From positions 40,380,444 to 40,444,443 of the forward strand of contig NW_004624732.1 of assembly GCF_000247695.1 (NCBI RefSeq): a stretch of 64,000 nucleotides of DNA. The letters run 5' to 3'. Within the stretch, counting starts at the first letter, position 1. Every line of letters starts with the position of its first letter. The notes beneath the pieces are model-generated. The model was given only the letters and a program-made list of their open reading frames with translations. It was not told where the DNA came from and did no database searches. Below are positions 46,732 through 58,280 of the stretch, piece by piece. This stretch comes from Heterocephalus glaber. Its lineage: Eukaryota; Chordata; Mammalia; Rodentia; Bathyergidae. Position numbers and translations under genes: made by a program.

Positions 46732-46794
<63 letters not shown>
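46732..46794. repeat. (AAAG)n microsatellite at the B1 tail
   Basis: About 15 units, starting where the B1 poly(A) tail should be. Confidence 0.96.
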
Positions 46795-46828
46795 AGAAAA
46801 GTAAAAAACGTGTTTAAATAAAGAAATC

Positions 46829-46913
46829 TTTTTTTTTTTGGTACTCGGGATCGAACTCAGGACCTTGAACTTGTGAGGCAGGCAGCAGAACCACTGAGCT
46901 AAATGCCCTGCCC
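46829..46913 (-). mobile_element. ID SINE (subtype A)
   Basis: Plus strand 'ggtactcgggatcgaactca' and 'cttgtgaggcaggcagcag' is the reverse complement of subtype A. T-run at the left is its tail. AAAGAAATC flanks it at 46820-46828 and 46914-46922. Confidence 0.93.
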
Positions 46914-46922
46914 AAAGAAATC

Positions 46923-49210
46923 AATCTTACTGTCCAAAATCTTTCAAATAACTTTTGCTGTTTTGGCAAATAAAATTTGGTGGAAAGTACATATCCAAAA
47001 TGAGAAAATTGAAGGATTACTGAATCACTAAAAACTAAACATTTTTTAGGAGAAGGAAATAGTCATTCAGAGATTTAACTCTTAATTTTCTCTAAATTCT
47101 CTGCTTTACAAAAGTAAGGAAAATAAAATAAGAAAGGAAAAAGAAAATGATGGAAAGAAAAAAATAATAAAACATATTTTGCACATTTTACAACATTTGG
47201 AACATATTTAATAACACAAAATACTAAAACTATTCCTCTTTTGGTCTTTTATTAAAATATGAAAAACTGATTTATCATAATATAAGCAGCCAATATTGAA
47301 ATGTAGACAACCAAATTTGAAGTTTGTTCAGTAACATACTATTTGCTCTTCCATCTTTATGCCTAAGCTAGAAAAAATATACCATTAAATTCAAAATCTA
47401 TGTATTTCTGATACACTTCCTTAAAAATCCACTGTCATATCACTGTAATTCTCTTAGACAAAAAGGGAAACATTAGGAAAATGACTTCTAATATCTACAA
47501 TGCTTTCTCCTTAAATGAGATAGTTACATGTAACGATATAGTATTCTTGTTTCATTTCACCAAAATTCACACATAGGAAATGCAAATCTCAAACACAATT
47601 TCTTTTACATTTGAATCACCGAATCAAGGATGACCACTGGATACGAATCAGTATTTTGCATTTTTGCTACAGTGAATAAGAGCTTCAGAACATAACTCAT
47701 TAATCACTTTGACCACTATTTTTCTACAAGAGAACAACAGGGAAGATTGTTTACATATATTTTTCTAAAGAAAGGTCACATTATGACATAATCTGACAAT
47801 GTTAAAATGCAAATGATTCATTTGGACATGATTTTTATTCAAAAATTTGAACTAAGTTGTCAAATATTTCCTTCTCCCTTGACACTTAAAGTCATATAAA
47901 AATGTAGTAACTGAGGAATCATTCGTATTTAATCACTTCAAAAGGAACTCTGTGTCAAAGAGAAATAGTTCTAGAATTCACACTGGAGAACAGATTCAAA
48001 TATATACCTGGTGTCCAGAATTTTTCTCCAACAGAGATTGTAAAGAAATAAACACACAGCCATAGTAAGTATAAAAATGATGATATTTGGCTATAGATTC
48101 ATCAGTGGGTGAGTATCATATGAACCCACTGATAAATACAGTGGCTCTGTAGTCCAATTACCTTCTAACAATTCCATCTCTGAACTCATGAGATATTTAG
48201 GGGAAATTCTAAATCTAAACCATAACATCTTCAACTACAGCATGGTAAAATTATATTTTTAATTATTGTATATTTTAATTATTTTCTTCTCTTCCCATTG
48301 TGTACACCAATGGCTACTTGTGGCCATTTTTACTAAAGAAACATTGGAAATGTGCTCACTACTGCAAAGTCTTATGGAAACTAACCAGAAATATATTTCA
48401 GTTTCAAGGCCATATGTGAGCGCCCTGAGAAAACGACCTTCCATGTAGTTTGTTTACACACGATGACAAATTCCCTGCTAAGCAAGGAAACTGTATATTA
48501 TGCAGAACATGTAAAAGGTATTCTGGATTTCATAGATTACTTTAGTTATGGTCTTTTTGAGAATATTTTTAAAAATTTTTCCAGGTAATGTACAACAATG
48601 TACATTTTACACTATCCTAGCTGTTGATAATCTGAACTGTAAATTAATTTTGTTTTTCTTAGTTCTCAGAGATTCTCTTTTTATATTGTCATTCTTGACT
48701 TCATTCATTCCCAAGGTTTGCTTGGAAAGTAAAAATCTTTTTGTATCATCCAATTATTACACACACCAACACTCACACAAACAGATTCATAAATAAATAA
48801 ATAATCCCTCAAAATATTGGGAAAGGGAGGGAGAGTCTGAACTTTAGAAGAAACGTCTGTGGAAAAAAATCTTCAATTTCTTAACTCATGCCATCTATAT
48901 AAGTTAGAGCATTTTCAGTAGAAGTTATGAGTTAAGACCAAGAAGTAGGAGATTACGTAAACACGAATGTGACTTGGCATAGAATATATGTTTTGCTGTT
49001 AATTTTATTACCTAAAAAGATGACAAGAAAATTATTTATATATCAATTTCATAGACAGAAGTGGTAAAATTCAGTCAAACGTTCTAAAGCATCAAGAAAC
49101 AAATATATCCCTGGATCCAGAATATATGTTTTGAAACAATCTTTTTATTTTAGTGTAATTTGGAGTTAGCTTAGTTTGAGAATTCTCCAAATCATTAAAT
49201 TCTGGTTTGT
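46923..49210. other. Unassigned AT-rich sequence
   Basis: No gene recognised. A 10 bp perfect hairpin stands at 48101-48133. Confidence 0.5.
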
Positions 49211-49269
49211 ATCCTTCCTCGCTTCTTCCCTCCTTCCCTCCCTTCCTTCCTTTCGTCCTTTTTTTTTAT
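49211..49269. repeat. Polypyrimidine (CCTT-rich) tract
   Basis: Interrupted CTTC and CCTT units followed by a T-run. Confidence 0.85.
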
Positions 49270-49919
49270 CGTGAATAAACTAATACAGTTTAAAACATTG
49301 TCACTTTCTCAAAAAATAAAAACGGAAATAAAGTAAAACACATATTCTGAATATGAATTGTTTCACACAAAGCAAAGAATGTATTTTCTTTACATGTAAT
49401 TTAGGCATTAAATAGTCCAGTTGATTCCATGATAGTGATAAGAAAACACTGGTTTAAGAAATTAATTGGTGGTACTTTTAGCTTTGGAAAAGAGCAAACT
49501 AACTCTCCTCTTTGGAAATTCCCAACTCACATCCATAGTGTAAAGGCTCTAAGAAGATTCAATATAAAAGAGAAACTTGCTTGGTTTTCTCTTACAAGTT
49601 ACCATATGTGCTAGATGCATTTATGAATCCAGTTGATTGGGACTTACAGAATATTTCATTTCATTTTAGCACCATCTCTTTATTGCCATCAAAGTTGTCA
49701 TCAAACTATCATCAGGGTAGGATATTTTTGTAATGTATCACAATTACTTTCCTCCATTCTTTTATTTTCTCCTGTGAGACCACTTCATGTATTAGGGAAC
49801 CAAGGCCATAAAATGATGGAAAAATTTCCTGGAACCACAAAAATTATCATCTCATAAAAAAGTGTCTTTGTTTTTAATCTTAGTTTTCAGTGGCATTTTT
49901 CTTCAAAGAAACAAATCAT
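49270..49919. other. Unassigned, possibly more MaLR internal sequence
   Basis: No gene. The part next to 49920 may extend the MaLR internal region, but the match is not firm. Confidence 0.4.
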
Positions 49920-50535
49920 ATTTAAACTATTTATGCCTCCTGAATTTCTTTGCCAGAACTCTTCCTGTAATTACTGGAGTGGGGGAGCCCCTTTGAATGC
50001 ACAGGACCTGATTACTGATTTCTTTCCTCAGTTTATCTCATTACATTTTCATTTGGCTACAACTAGGAAGAGAAAACCAGAACATATCCTTCAACATGGT
50101 GCTTGGAAATGTCCTCAGTTAATTATCAAATCATTTTCTTATGTTCACCACTTTCCATATAACTGTAGAAAATAATTTAGTTATGTTTTCTATTACTGTG
50201 TTACAAGAATCATCTTTCCTCCAGGTTTTAATAATGGTTTCCAGTTTCCATATCTTTCATTTCCTTCTGAGCTGTCCCCTGCAGGATGCACAATTCTGAC
50301 ATTCATCTCCAAGACTTAAACATTCCCTACAATAATTAGTTTTCTCTACTCTCCTTTGCTCTTCTTTCTGAGTCCTCGTTAGCTGAGTCCTTAAATTCAA
50401 TATATCTCCCATTTGAAGCAATCCGGAATTTTTCTCTACTGTCCTAAATTTCTTCCAGTCCTTGCCTATGATCAAATTCCAAGGCCATTTCTACATATTT
50501 TTGTTTTTATTACAGCGATATCCCACTTAAAAGTA
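49920..50535 (-). mobile_element. MaLR internal region (ERVL-MaLR), decayed
   Basis: Plus-strand text is the reverse complement of the MaLR internal region. Blocks seen: 'tttgaatgcacaggacctg', 'gatttctttcctcagttta', 'agaaaaccagaacatatcc', 'acaagaatcatctttcctcc' and finally 'tccaaggccatttctacat'. These non-autonomous retrovirus-like elements lack a full gene set. No open frame of note remains. Its position beside an LTR of the same orientation supports the assignment. Confidence 0.78.
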
Positions 50536-50539
50536 GGGA

Positions 50540-50965
50540 AATAAATCTGTGTTTGTTTCTCAATGCTGCTCTAACATATGGCCAAACATTTAGTAGCTCT
50601 GAACAAGAATTTATCTCACAGTTTCGGAGGTGACAATTTCAAAGTCTATCTCACCTTTGTTTAGGCAGAAATACTTTCTTCTATAGATTCTAGGAGAAAA
50701 TATATTCTTTGTGTTTTCCAGCTTTCATAGCCTAATAGTACCTGGTTTGTAACCACGTCACTTTATTCTGCTTTTGTTGGTTATCAAATCATTTTCTGTC
50801 TCTGCCTTTTGACACTCTTGTCATTTTTCAGAGATGCTTGTAATGTGATTGAGCATTCCCAGGTAACACGGGGCAATTTCCCTTATTTAAAGTCATCCAA
50901 TTGTAAACTTTATCAAATCTGTAAAATACCTTCGCAACCATATCCCGATTAATGTTTGATTAAGA
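50540..50965 (-). mobile_element. MaLR LTR (MLT1-like), minus strand
   Basis: Plus strand shows the reverse complement of an MLT1-like LTR: 'gctgctctaacatatggcc', 'tttatctcacagtttcgg', 'attctaggagaaaatatat', and 'aatctgtaaaataccttcgc' near the far end. On the minus strand it lies upstream of the internal region at 49920-50535, so it would be the 5' LTR of a partial element. Confidence 0.65.
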
Positions 50966-51064
50966 ATTATAGCCTATTCAAATAGATCTATAAAACTGCC
51001 CTTACATTTGAACAAAATAATAATAGTAAAGCAATAATAAATTCAATAAAGTTGTGTCGATTTA

Positions 51065-51151
51065 GGGCTGGGAATTTAACTCAGTGGTTTCGCTACCTGC
51101 TGTGCAAGCACAAGGACCCGAGTTCCATCCTCGGTACAAAAAAAAAAAAAA
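51065..51151 (+). mobile_element. ID SINE (subtype B) with exact 12 bp duplication
   Basis: Body 'gggctgggaatttaactcag' with 'acctgctgtgcaagcac' (subtype B) and an A tail. TTGTGTCGATTT at 51052-51063 and 51152-51163. Confidence 0.95.
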
Positions 51152-51238
51152 TTGTGTCGATTTGTCAAACTCATCCTACTTTTTTTGATAATTTATTCCA
51201 AGAGAATAAAATAATCAGCTAATGAATGAAATGACTAG

Positions 51239-51304
51239 AGGCTGGGGATATAGCTTAGTGGTAGAACTGGCTAACATGCATCACGCACACACACACACAC
51301 ACAG
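51239..51304 (+). mobile_element. ID-like fragment ending in (CA)n
   Basis: 'gaggctggggatatagctta' and 'gtggtagaactggctaac' form the 5' half of an older ID-type SINE. The expected remainder is replaced by a CA run at 51285-51302. 'atgacta' on both sides (51231 and 51307) may be its target duplication. Confidence 0.75.
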
Positions 51305-51454
51305 AGATGACTAAAAGTTCAAAATAGGCACTGTCTCAAAAACGTAAGATTAAATTTTACCTTTTCAAATTCAATCTTACATTCAGTATCTTTCTTACTA
51401 AGTTTAAGGTTACCAAACAGTCTTCAATCAAAAGTGTCTAAATTGCACAGACTG

Positions 51455-51530
51455 TGATCGAACTTGGGATCCTTCTATATATCAGCTTCCCAGAATGCTG
51501 GGATTAGAGCAGTTGTCATCGCATGTTTAT
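51455..51530 (-). mobile_element. B1/B4-type SINE fragment
   Basis: 'cagcttcccagaatgctggg' then 'attagagcagttgtcatcgc' resembles the reverse complement of a 7SL-derived SINE 5' end. Short and diverged. Confidence 0.55.
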
Positions 51531-52407
51531 AGCGTGTTTTAATGAAATACAATTTCACTTCCTAAAAAGAGTTAATTAAATATTAGGTAAGCTTGAGTTC
51601 AATATTTACTTCACTATAAATTGCTACTCCAGTGTCTCCCTGAGAAATTAAAAAAATTTCTCATACAAGTTGACACTGCTGTTTTTAAAAACTGCAGAGA
51701 AGCTGACCTCATTTTAAGTCAAGTTGTAAGGAATGCCACTAGAAAATTCAAAATAAATCAAATACATTTAAATGGCTTTCAGTAAGAAAAATTTAAGTAT
51801 AAAGACCAGCTACATTTCGTACAAACAACAGCCAGTGTTCCGCTGAAACTTCTCTAGGTGGTGGCTATTTCAGAGTTCACAGTAGAAAATATTTCTCAAT
51901 CTGATATGATTTTGTCAGGTAAAAGGGTAGGAATAGAATTTACTTCCGATAAAATACAATGATGCCATAGTTAAGCCCTTTTTAAAATAAATAAAAATAC
52001 AATGCTTATTTCTCTTCCTAATAGCAGAAGAAAACAAAAAACTTTCATCTCATTGGTTTCAAAATGATATGTTTTAAAAATGAGAGTAACTTCTTGGATT
52101 ACCCTGCTGTTAAATCTGTGGATTCATGAATATTATTATAAGCCCATGCTTTGGGATAATTTTAAAAGAATACTTCCATTAGTTATGCTTTGTTCTCTTC
52201 TAATACACTCCTTGATGGGACTGCAAGGTAGCTGCTCATATAAAGGTAACCATACTGATTCATTCTCCTCATAAAATAATTTCACTACTTTCTTTATAAT
52301 TTTGACTTTAAACTTAAATAGGTATTATTTAGGTTAAGAAAAGGACACAATTTTAGTCTGATTATGTCATATTTGGATTCTTTTTCTTTAACTTTTTTTG
52401 TATAGGC
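51531..52407. other. Unassigned AT-rich sequence
   Basis: No gene recognised. Confidence 0.5.
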
Positions 52408-53475
52408 TTTCATTTTTTAAAAAATTTTATTTTATTGGTACATTTTAGGTATACAATATGATGACATTCATCATTGGAAATTTGCACCTTTAAATAATCT
52501 CTCTTGGTTCTTATTTTCCCCCCTTCCCCTCCCCTCCCCTCAACCCCCCCATCCCTCCCTATTTACAAAGACTTTGCTTCCATTTTTTTCATTTTCTCAA
52601 ATTAATTCCATTCCCTTCTTTCTTTTCCCCTACCCCTCCCACTTCCCCTTCCCCTTTGCCCCTTTTCTTCCTATTTCACTTTATCTATTATACCTTTTAG
52701 TCCTTATCGATGCTTACAGTTTCTCACACTAGAGAAACTATTAGGTATTTACACATGTGTCCTGTTTATTTCACCTCAATGTGCATTCATTTAGGTATAA
52801 ATGTCTCTAAGTTCTCATTTTTTATGGCTGAGTAGTACTCCATTTTATTTAAAAAAAAAAAAAAACACATTTTCTTTATCCAGTCTCCACTTGAGGGGCA
52901 TTTGGGCTGCTTTCAAGTTTTAGCTCTTACAAATTGTGTTGCTATGAACATGGATACACATATATCACTGTGGTGTGATTCCTTTAATTCTTTGGGGAAG
53001 ATCCCCAGCAGGGGAATAGCTGGGTCAAATGAGACTTCCAGTCCTAGTTCTTTGAGGTGTCTCCATACTGATTTCCACAGTGGTTGCACTAGTCTACACT
53101 CCCACCAGCAGTGGAGCAGTGTTCCTCTTTCCCCACAGCCCTGCCAGCATTTGTTATTGGTTGATTTCATGAGAGCAGCCATTCTTTCTGTAGTGAGGTG
53201 GAATCTAAGTGTTGTTTTCATTTGCATCTCTCAAATGACCAGTGATGTTGAACACTTTTTCACATGTTTATTTGCTATTTCTAGTTCTTTGTCTGAGAAA
53301 TGTCTGTTCATTTCAGATGCCCATTTTTGGATTGGGTCTTTAAATTTGGGAGGTCTGAATTTTTTAAAATTCTTTATATATTCTAGATAGTAGACCTTTG
53401 AGGACCAGCAGGTGAAGATTTTTTCCCACATTGTGTGTTGTCTCTTCACAGTGTTGGTGGTTTCTCTTGAAACAG
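52408..53475 (-). mobile_element. 5'-truncated L1 LINE, same young family as 7802
   Basis: From right to left on the minus strand: ORF2 C-terminal part, 3' UTR with polypyrimidine on the plus strand (52515-52670), then the L1 end 'attggtacattttaggtata'. About 1.07 kb. The ORF2 part runs in one frame from 53449 to 52913 with one TGA between the two stretches (53228-53230), where a CGA-type codon was probably lost by CpG decay. A 15-base A-run at 52851-52865 lies inside the ORF2 region and is not in the copy at 7802. I could not find clear target duplications. Confidence 0.9.
52913..53449 (-). pseudogene. L1 ORF2 C-terminal remnant
   Basis: Contains the C-terminal cysteine-bearing segment (N-N-K-C-W-Q-G-C-G-E-R and W-W-E-C) and the V-Q-P-L-W-K-S-V-W stretch. 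One in-frame stop interrupts it, at 53228-53230. No catalytic domain is present, so it cannot be functional. Confidence 0.9.
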
Positions 53476-53527
53476 TTTTGATTAGCTTTTTAAAAACGTA
53501 TAGCTGGATTTTAACTTGTGCTCAAAC

Positions 53528-53532
<5 letters not shown>

Positions 53533-53561
<29 letters not shown>
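53533..53561. repeat. (TG)n microsatellite
   Basis: About 14 uninterrupted TG units close to the truncated end of the L1. Confidence 0.96.
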
Positions 53562-53564
<3 letters not shown>

Positions 53565-53639
53565 TCTCTTATAAGACATTTCTCTCTGCTCAAAAAGACT
53601 ATAAGATGTTAAAATAATAGGAAAAATGAATCAAAGTAT

Positions 53640-54050
53640 TGAATGTATGAAACAGTTATTGTAAACCTATTATGTTTCAAACATCATTGTAAACAGTAAG
53701 GATATAGCAAACAATATCAACTATAATTTTTTTTTAGATTTGCTTTATTTTTGGTGCTGTTTATTTAGCCCAGGTCTCCAGCATGGTAGGCAAGTACTCT
53801 ACCACTGAGCTATACAAATCAACAAAACCATAATTGCAATTCGTTTTTGATGACTAGAATACAGTCATGCAAACAATACTGACATCTCTTGGAGTAGGAA
53901 AGAAGCCTTATAGAGAACAAAGATGTTTATAAAAGATTAGGCTGAAAACCAGAAGGAGAACTAGGTGCAATGAACAAATTCATGAAACAGGTGTCAAGAG
54001 AGGCACAGATATTTGGACGTAGAAGGTGGTCAACAATTTTAAGTGAAATA
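53640..54050 (-). mobile_element. L2 LINE 3' end, interrupted by an ID-like SINE
   Basis: 'aacctattatgtttcaaaca' and 'aacagtaaggatatagcaaa' match the reverse complement of the L2 end. After the SINE at 53735-53815, 'gatgactagaatacagtcat' continues the pattern. Diverged. Confidence 0.48.
53735..53815 (-). mobile_element. Old ID-like SINE
   Basis: 'aagtactctaccactgagct' is the reverse complement of an ID-type A-box region. The B-box half is degraded ('ttagcccaggtctccagc'). Confidence 0.65.
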
Positions 54051-54185
54051 AAGTAATTATTTTTGCCAGACAGTCATTGGTGTCTGTTATCAGAGCACTG
54101 AGGGAGTGTATGACAAATCACCATGGTTTAAGAATGAAAGAGAGTCCTTGGGTATATATTACTTATTGAGAAAATGTGGGAGTAA

Positions 54186-54340
54186 AGACAGGGACAAGGA
54201 CACATGCCTGTAATCCTAGTACTCTGGGAGGCTGGGATAAGAGGACGGCAATTTTGAACTCAGCCTGGAGATTTGAAAAAAGGCTGAAGATACAGCAGTG
54301 TGAAGACCCTGGGTTCAATACCAAAAAAAAAAAAAAAAAC
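54186..54340 (+). mobile_element. Dimeric B1-ID SINE (B1-dID-like)
   Basis: The left part is B1-like: 'acatgcctgtaatcctagta', 'ctctgggaggctgggat', 'gaactcagcctggag'. The right part is ID-like: 'aggctgaagatacagcagtg' and 'accctgggttcaatacc', ending in an A-run of about 18. This B1-then-ID order matches the B1-dID family. No clear target duplication. Confidence 0.72.
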
Positions 54341-54689
54341 GGTAAGAGGAAAGATAGGAACAGAGAAAGAAGGAGATTTAGTTTGGGTTTTATTTTCAGT
54401 GTGAAAGAGGAGAGAGCCCACAGGGTTCTATGGAGAATTACTAGATAGGGAGAAACAACATATGTAAAATAGAGAATAAAAAATTTGGGAGATAAGGAGG
54501 CTATAGTCTCAGTAGCATTAGGTATAAGGATACAATTTCAAAAGAAACCATGAAAGAAGACAAAAATGGATATATATAAGGTAATACTACCTAACCTTAA
54601 TTGAACATGAAATCTCACATATATATTATACTCACATGTATCTTATGTGTATATAATGTATATGTAACATGCATATTTCTACCATATGA

Positions 54690-54850
54690 GGAAGTTTGGC
54701 TGGCACTATTCTAAGAACCTTATATATTGTGATGGATACTACAATTATCCCCTTTTTATAGATGAGGAAAGTAAAATATATAAAGCTCACAGAATTATTA
54801 GAGCTATAATTAAAACACAAGAAATTACCTTAGAGTCCAGATTCTAAACC
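54690..54850 (+). mobile_element. MIR SINE
   Basis: 'ctggcactattctaagaacc', 'actacaattatcccctttt', 'atagatgaggaaagtaaaat' and 'agagtccagattctaaacc' follow the MIR order. Confidence 0.8.
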
Positions 54851-55365
54851 ATATCACATTCCAATGAACGCAACTACTTCTGATAGTGGAAATGACGTAA
54901 CCTGAGAAAATTCATGGGATACTTCTACTCTTTGTTTGTAAGATAAGGAGAAAATATATTTACTGAGAATAATGGGGATAGGCAGGCATGGATGGAGTTT
55001 TGAAATGATGGTGAATAAAATCATGAAATCATGTGAGTAGAGTTGTGTGTTTGTGTTTGCTCTCAATCATGTCTTCCTTTTACAGTGGAAAACTAATAAA
55101 ATTTATGTGGAATTTTAATAGATAGTAGAAAGCTTAGTATTATCAAATTTCATACTTGAGTTGTTATCACTTCTTGTCTATGACACTTAAAATCAGTATA
55201 GATCTTAATGCATCAAAAACCTCAGAATGTAGCATAAAGATTAGATATCTTGTTTTTCTTCTTAAGGAAGTAATTGGAGCTATTCTATACACTGTATATC
55301 TCTAGTTACATGTTTTCCTCCAAAAGTAATCCACTAATCTCTCCTTTGACTACTGGTAAAGCAGC
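54851..55365. other. Unassigned sequence
   Basis: No gene recognised. Confidence 0.5.
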
Positions 55366-55735
55366 ATAAATGAATATGACACACTAGTGCTTAAATAACA
55401 GAAATGTATTTTCCCACATTTCAGGAGACTACAGGTCTAAGATCAAGTACCTGGCAGGATTGGCAGCTTCTGAGGCCACCCCTTAGATTGCTCATGGTTG
55501 CCTTATTGTGTTCAAACATGGTCATTCCTCAGTTTTTGTTACCTGCATCCTAATCTACACTTTTTTTTATAAGGACACCAGTCATATCGGAATAGGATCC
55601 CTCCAGGAGCTCATTTTACTTTCCATTTTCGTAGGTCCTAAATCCAAATATAGTCACATGTTGAGGAACTAGCGTGTAGGATCTCAGCACATGAATTTAA
55701 TACAGACACAAAATTCATCTCAAAACAAATATCAC
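55366..55735 (-). mobile_element. MLT1-like MaLR LTR
   Basis: The plus strand is the reverse complement of MLT1. Blocks in order: 'caggagactacaggtctaag', 'ataaggacaccagtcatatc', 'aatccaaatatagtcacatg', 'ttgaggaactagcgtgtagg'. No internal region adjoins it, so it is probably a solo LTR. Old. Confidence 0.72.
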
Positions 55736-58234
55736 AAAATATAAACTTACTTTTTCATCTGACCTGTAAGAATAAGAATGGAACCTGAAGAACTACTTGA
55801 ATAACATCAGGATTGTGATTGTCCCTTTCCTTAGCATCTTTAGAATTCTGAAATTAGAAGTGAACTAATAATAATATATTGTTTTACAAGTAACTAGGTA
55901 GGTAAGTTAAAATAAGTTAGTCTATATAATGTATTTTTTAGTGTATATAATGTTTTTAAAAGCAATAAGAAATTAAGTTAATGGTGCTTCTGAATTATGG
56001 CTTTGTTAGAACAAATAAACTTTCTCCAGTGGTTGCTTCATACTTAGTTGAGATTCACAATATTTTTACAATGAACAAACTGGTAAAAAGTAGTTTATGT
56101 GCTAGGAACTGTGGTGAGCAATCCATTAGCATTGTTTCAATTAACCTGTTTATAATCCACTAATAAATTCTATTTTTCTGTTACTTTTCAGTATAATCTT
56201 GCACAAGGCATGAACAAAGTCTGCCTTTGAATCTGAGTCTCCCTTACTCCAAAGCCCCTGATTGACTTTAACCTCAACAGAATACTGACTTTCAAATCTC
56301 TCTTGGCATCAAAGAACATTATGACTGTGAGGAGGGAAGCACTAGAACGTGTTAGATAAATCTCTCAATAGATAGGCAAGGAAAGATTTAGATATCGTCT
56401 TTGTATTTTTATTATAATTTACACTCTTGAAAAGAAAATATCAATGGTTTCACAACCATTGAAATGATATTATTGATTTCGTGAAATTTAAATGTCAGCA
56501 CTGCGTGAAATGATATTCTGCATTAACTGTATGTTTAAAGCTAAGCCACATGGGACATAAGTCATGAGAAAATATAACTATAAGGTAGCTGTGCCAGCAT
56601 TACTGAACAAAATCATTATCCTACTCATGATGAGTACTGAATGGAACACATTTAGCTTCATGATTTCAATGGTAATACATTTTGTATGATTATATATCAA
56701 TTGTATTATTTATAACATTCCAAAGGAAAACTGTTGAAGATACACTAAATCACATCCCTAAACATTTAGCATAAATTAAATGCTCAGAACTATTTGTGAA
56801 CAAATAATAAAAGAAAAACAAAAATAATAAATACATGAACATCTATTGATTTATTCATATCTAAGGACAAAAGATAAATGACATATTAGTGAAAAATATG
56901 TTCATATCAGGAAAAATACTGCAATATTTTATATGAGAATAAATAAATAAGATTTCTATGGATTTCAAAACCTGATACGAAGTGTTTCTGCTGAAGAGAG
57001 GTGTGTAAGAAAATATACTGTTACTTATAAAATCACAGATATTTGGTTTCAAATGAGTCTAAATACCAGCTTTTTGATTGATATTAAATGAATATTGGAC
57101 AAAATGAATTAAATAAGGCAAGAATTAAGATTATAATTTTCATTTATAATGTATCTTGTCAGAAGGTGATAATTTTCAATTACAATATTATCTTAAGAAA
57201 ATTTCTACTTGACAACTGTGATTATGTCTCCTCAAAAATAGTAAAATATTGTTTAGTCAGAGCTCATCTTTGCTAGTATGTATGATTCAAGTCCAGACAT
57301 TAAATTCATTTCATACCAAGTACTTTTGGAGGGAATACGATAATAAAGAAAAAATGAGCATTTCTTGTGTACTCTCAGAGTAAGGTAAACATTGGCTAGA
57401 TTACACTCATTTGTTATGTCTAAAAACTGTGGTGCCCTGGGAATACAGGACTGCATTTATGGGTAGAACTGTATTCCATACCCCTGAAGTCTCTTCTGTT
57501 TTAAGAAACTGTTGCTCAGCAGTTGATTTTTAAATGAGATAAATGTTTATTGTCCTCACTGTATTCTCTAAGATATTAATAGGTTGAAAATATTAATAAA
57601 TGTAAAATAGTCATCTGTTTCTCCCTTACGGTTTTTGGCCAGGCATCATTATAATGCCACAAAAATGGAATTTCAAACCATTTACTCTATGAAGCCTCTT
57701 TCATTATCCTGGCTAAAAGAAATTTCATTCTACTCAGAGTGCCTGAACAATTCTGTTTATACTCATACCATGCTTGTCTTTTGGCAATGTGTACTGATTT
57801 TTTTTAAGTCAATCAATGTTATATTACAAAGAAAGAAAACTAAGATACCTACTTAAAATATGTATATAAACAAGGACTATAATTGTGTACTTATTTTTAC
57901 TGATAAGATTTTCCCTGTCACTTTAAATTCTAGGAAGGCAAGAATTTTGACTTCCCATGAGCACATGACTTCTTCATTTAATGACTACTCACTGATCACT
58001 CAGTGTGTCCCAAGAGCTCTGTAACCAGTGCTAGACCTCCCTAAAGGCATTAGTTACAAGCATGACACCGTATCCTGTGTGAATACAGCAGGCTGGGCTG
58101 CAGAGAATATGAGGAGGGGAGCTCAGGCTGCTCTCACGTAGCAACAACGTTACTAGGGGAAAGAATAACAAAAAGAAAATAACAGCATTTTAATAAGGAT
58201 AATTGTCTACTGTTTGTGGTAGTGGTAAGGCCAT

Positions 58235-58236
<2 letters not shown>
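55736..58236. other. Mostly unassigned, one MIR fragment
   Basis: 56090-56165 ('tatgtgctaggaactgtgg') is a likely MIR 5' fragment on the plus strand. A 9 bp hairpin stands at 56441-56462. 57895-57960 may be an L2 end. No gene seen. Confidence 0.45.

Positions 58237-58275
<39 letters not shown>
58237..58275. repeat. (TG)n microsatellite
   Basis: About 19 uninterrupted TG units. Confidence 0.97.
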
Positions 58276-58280
<5 letters not shown>

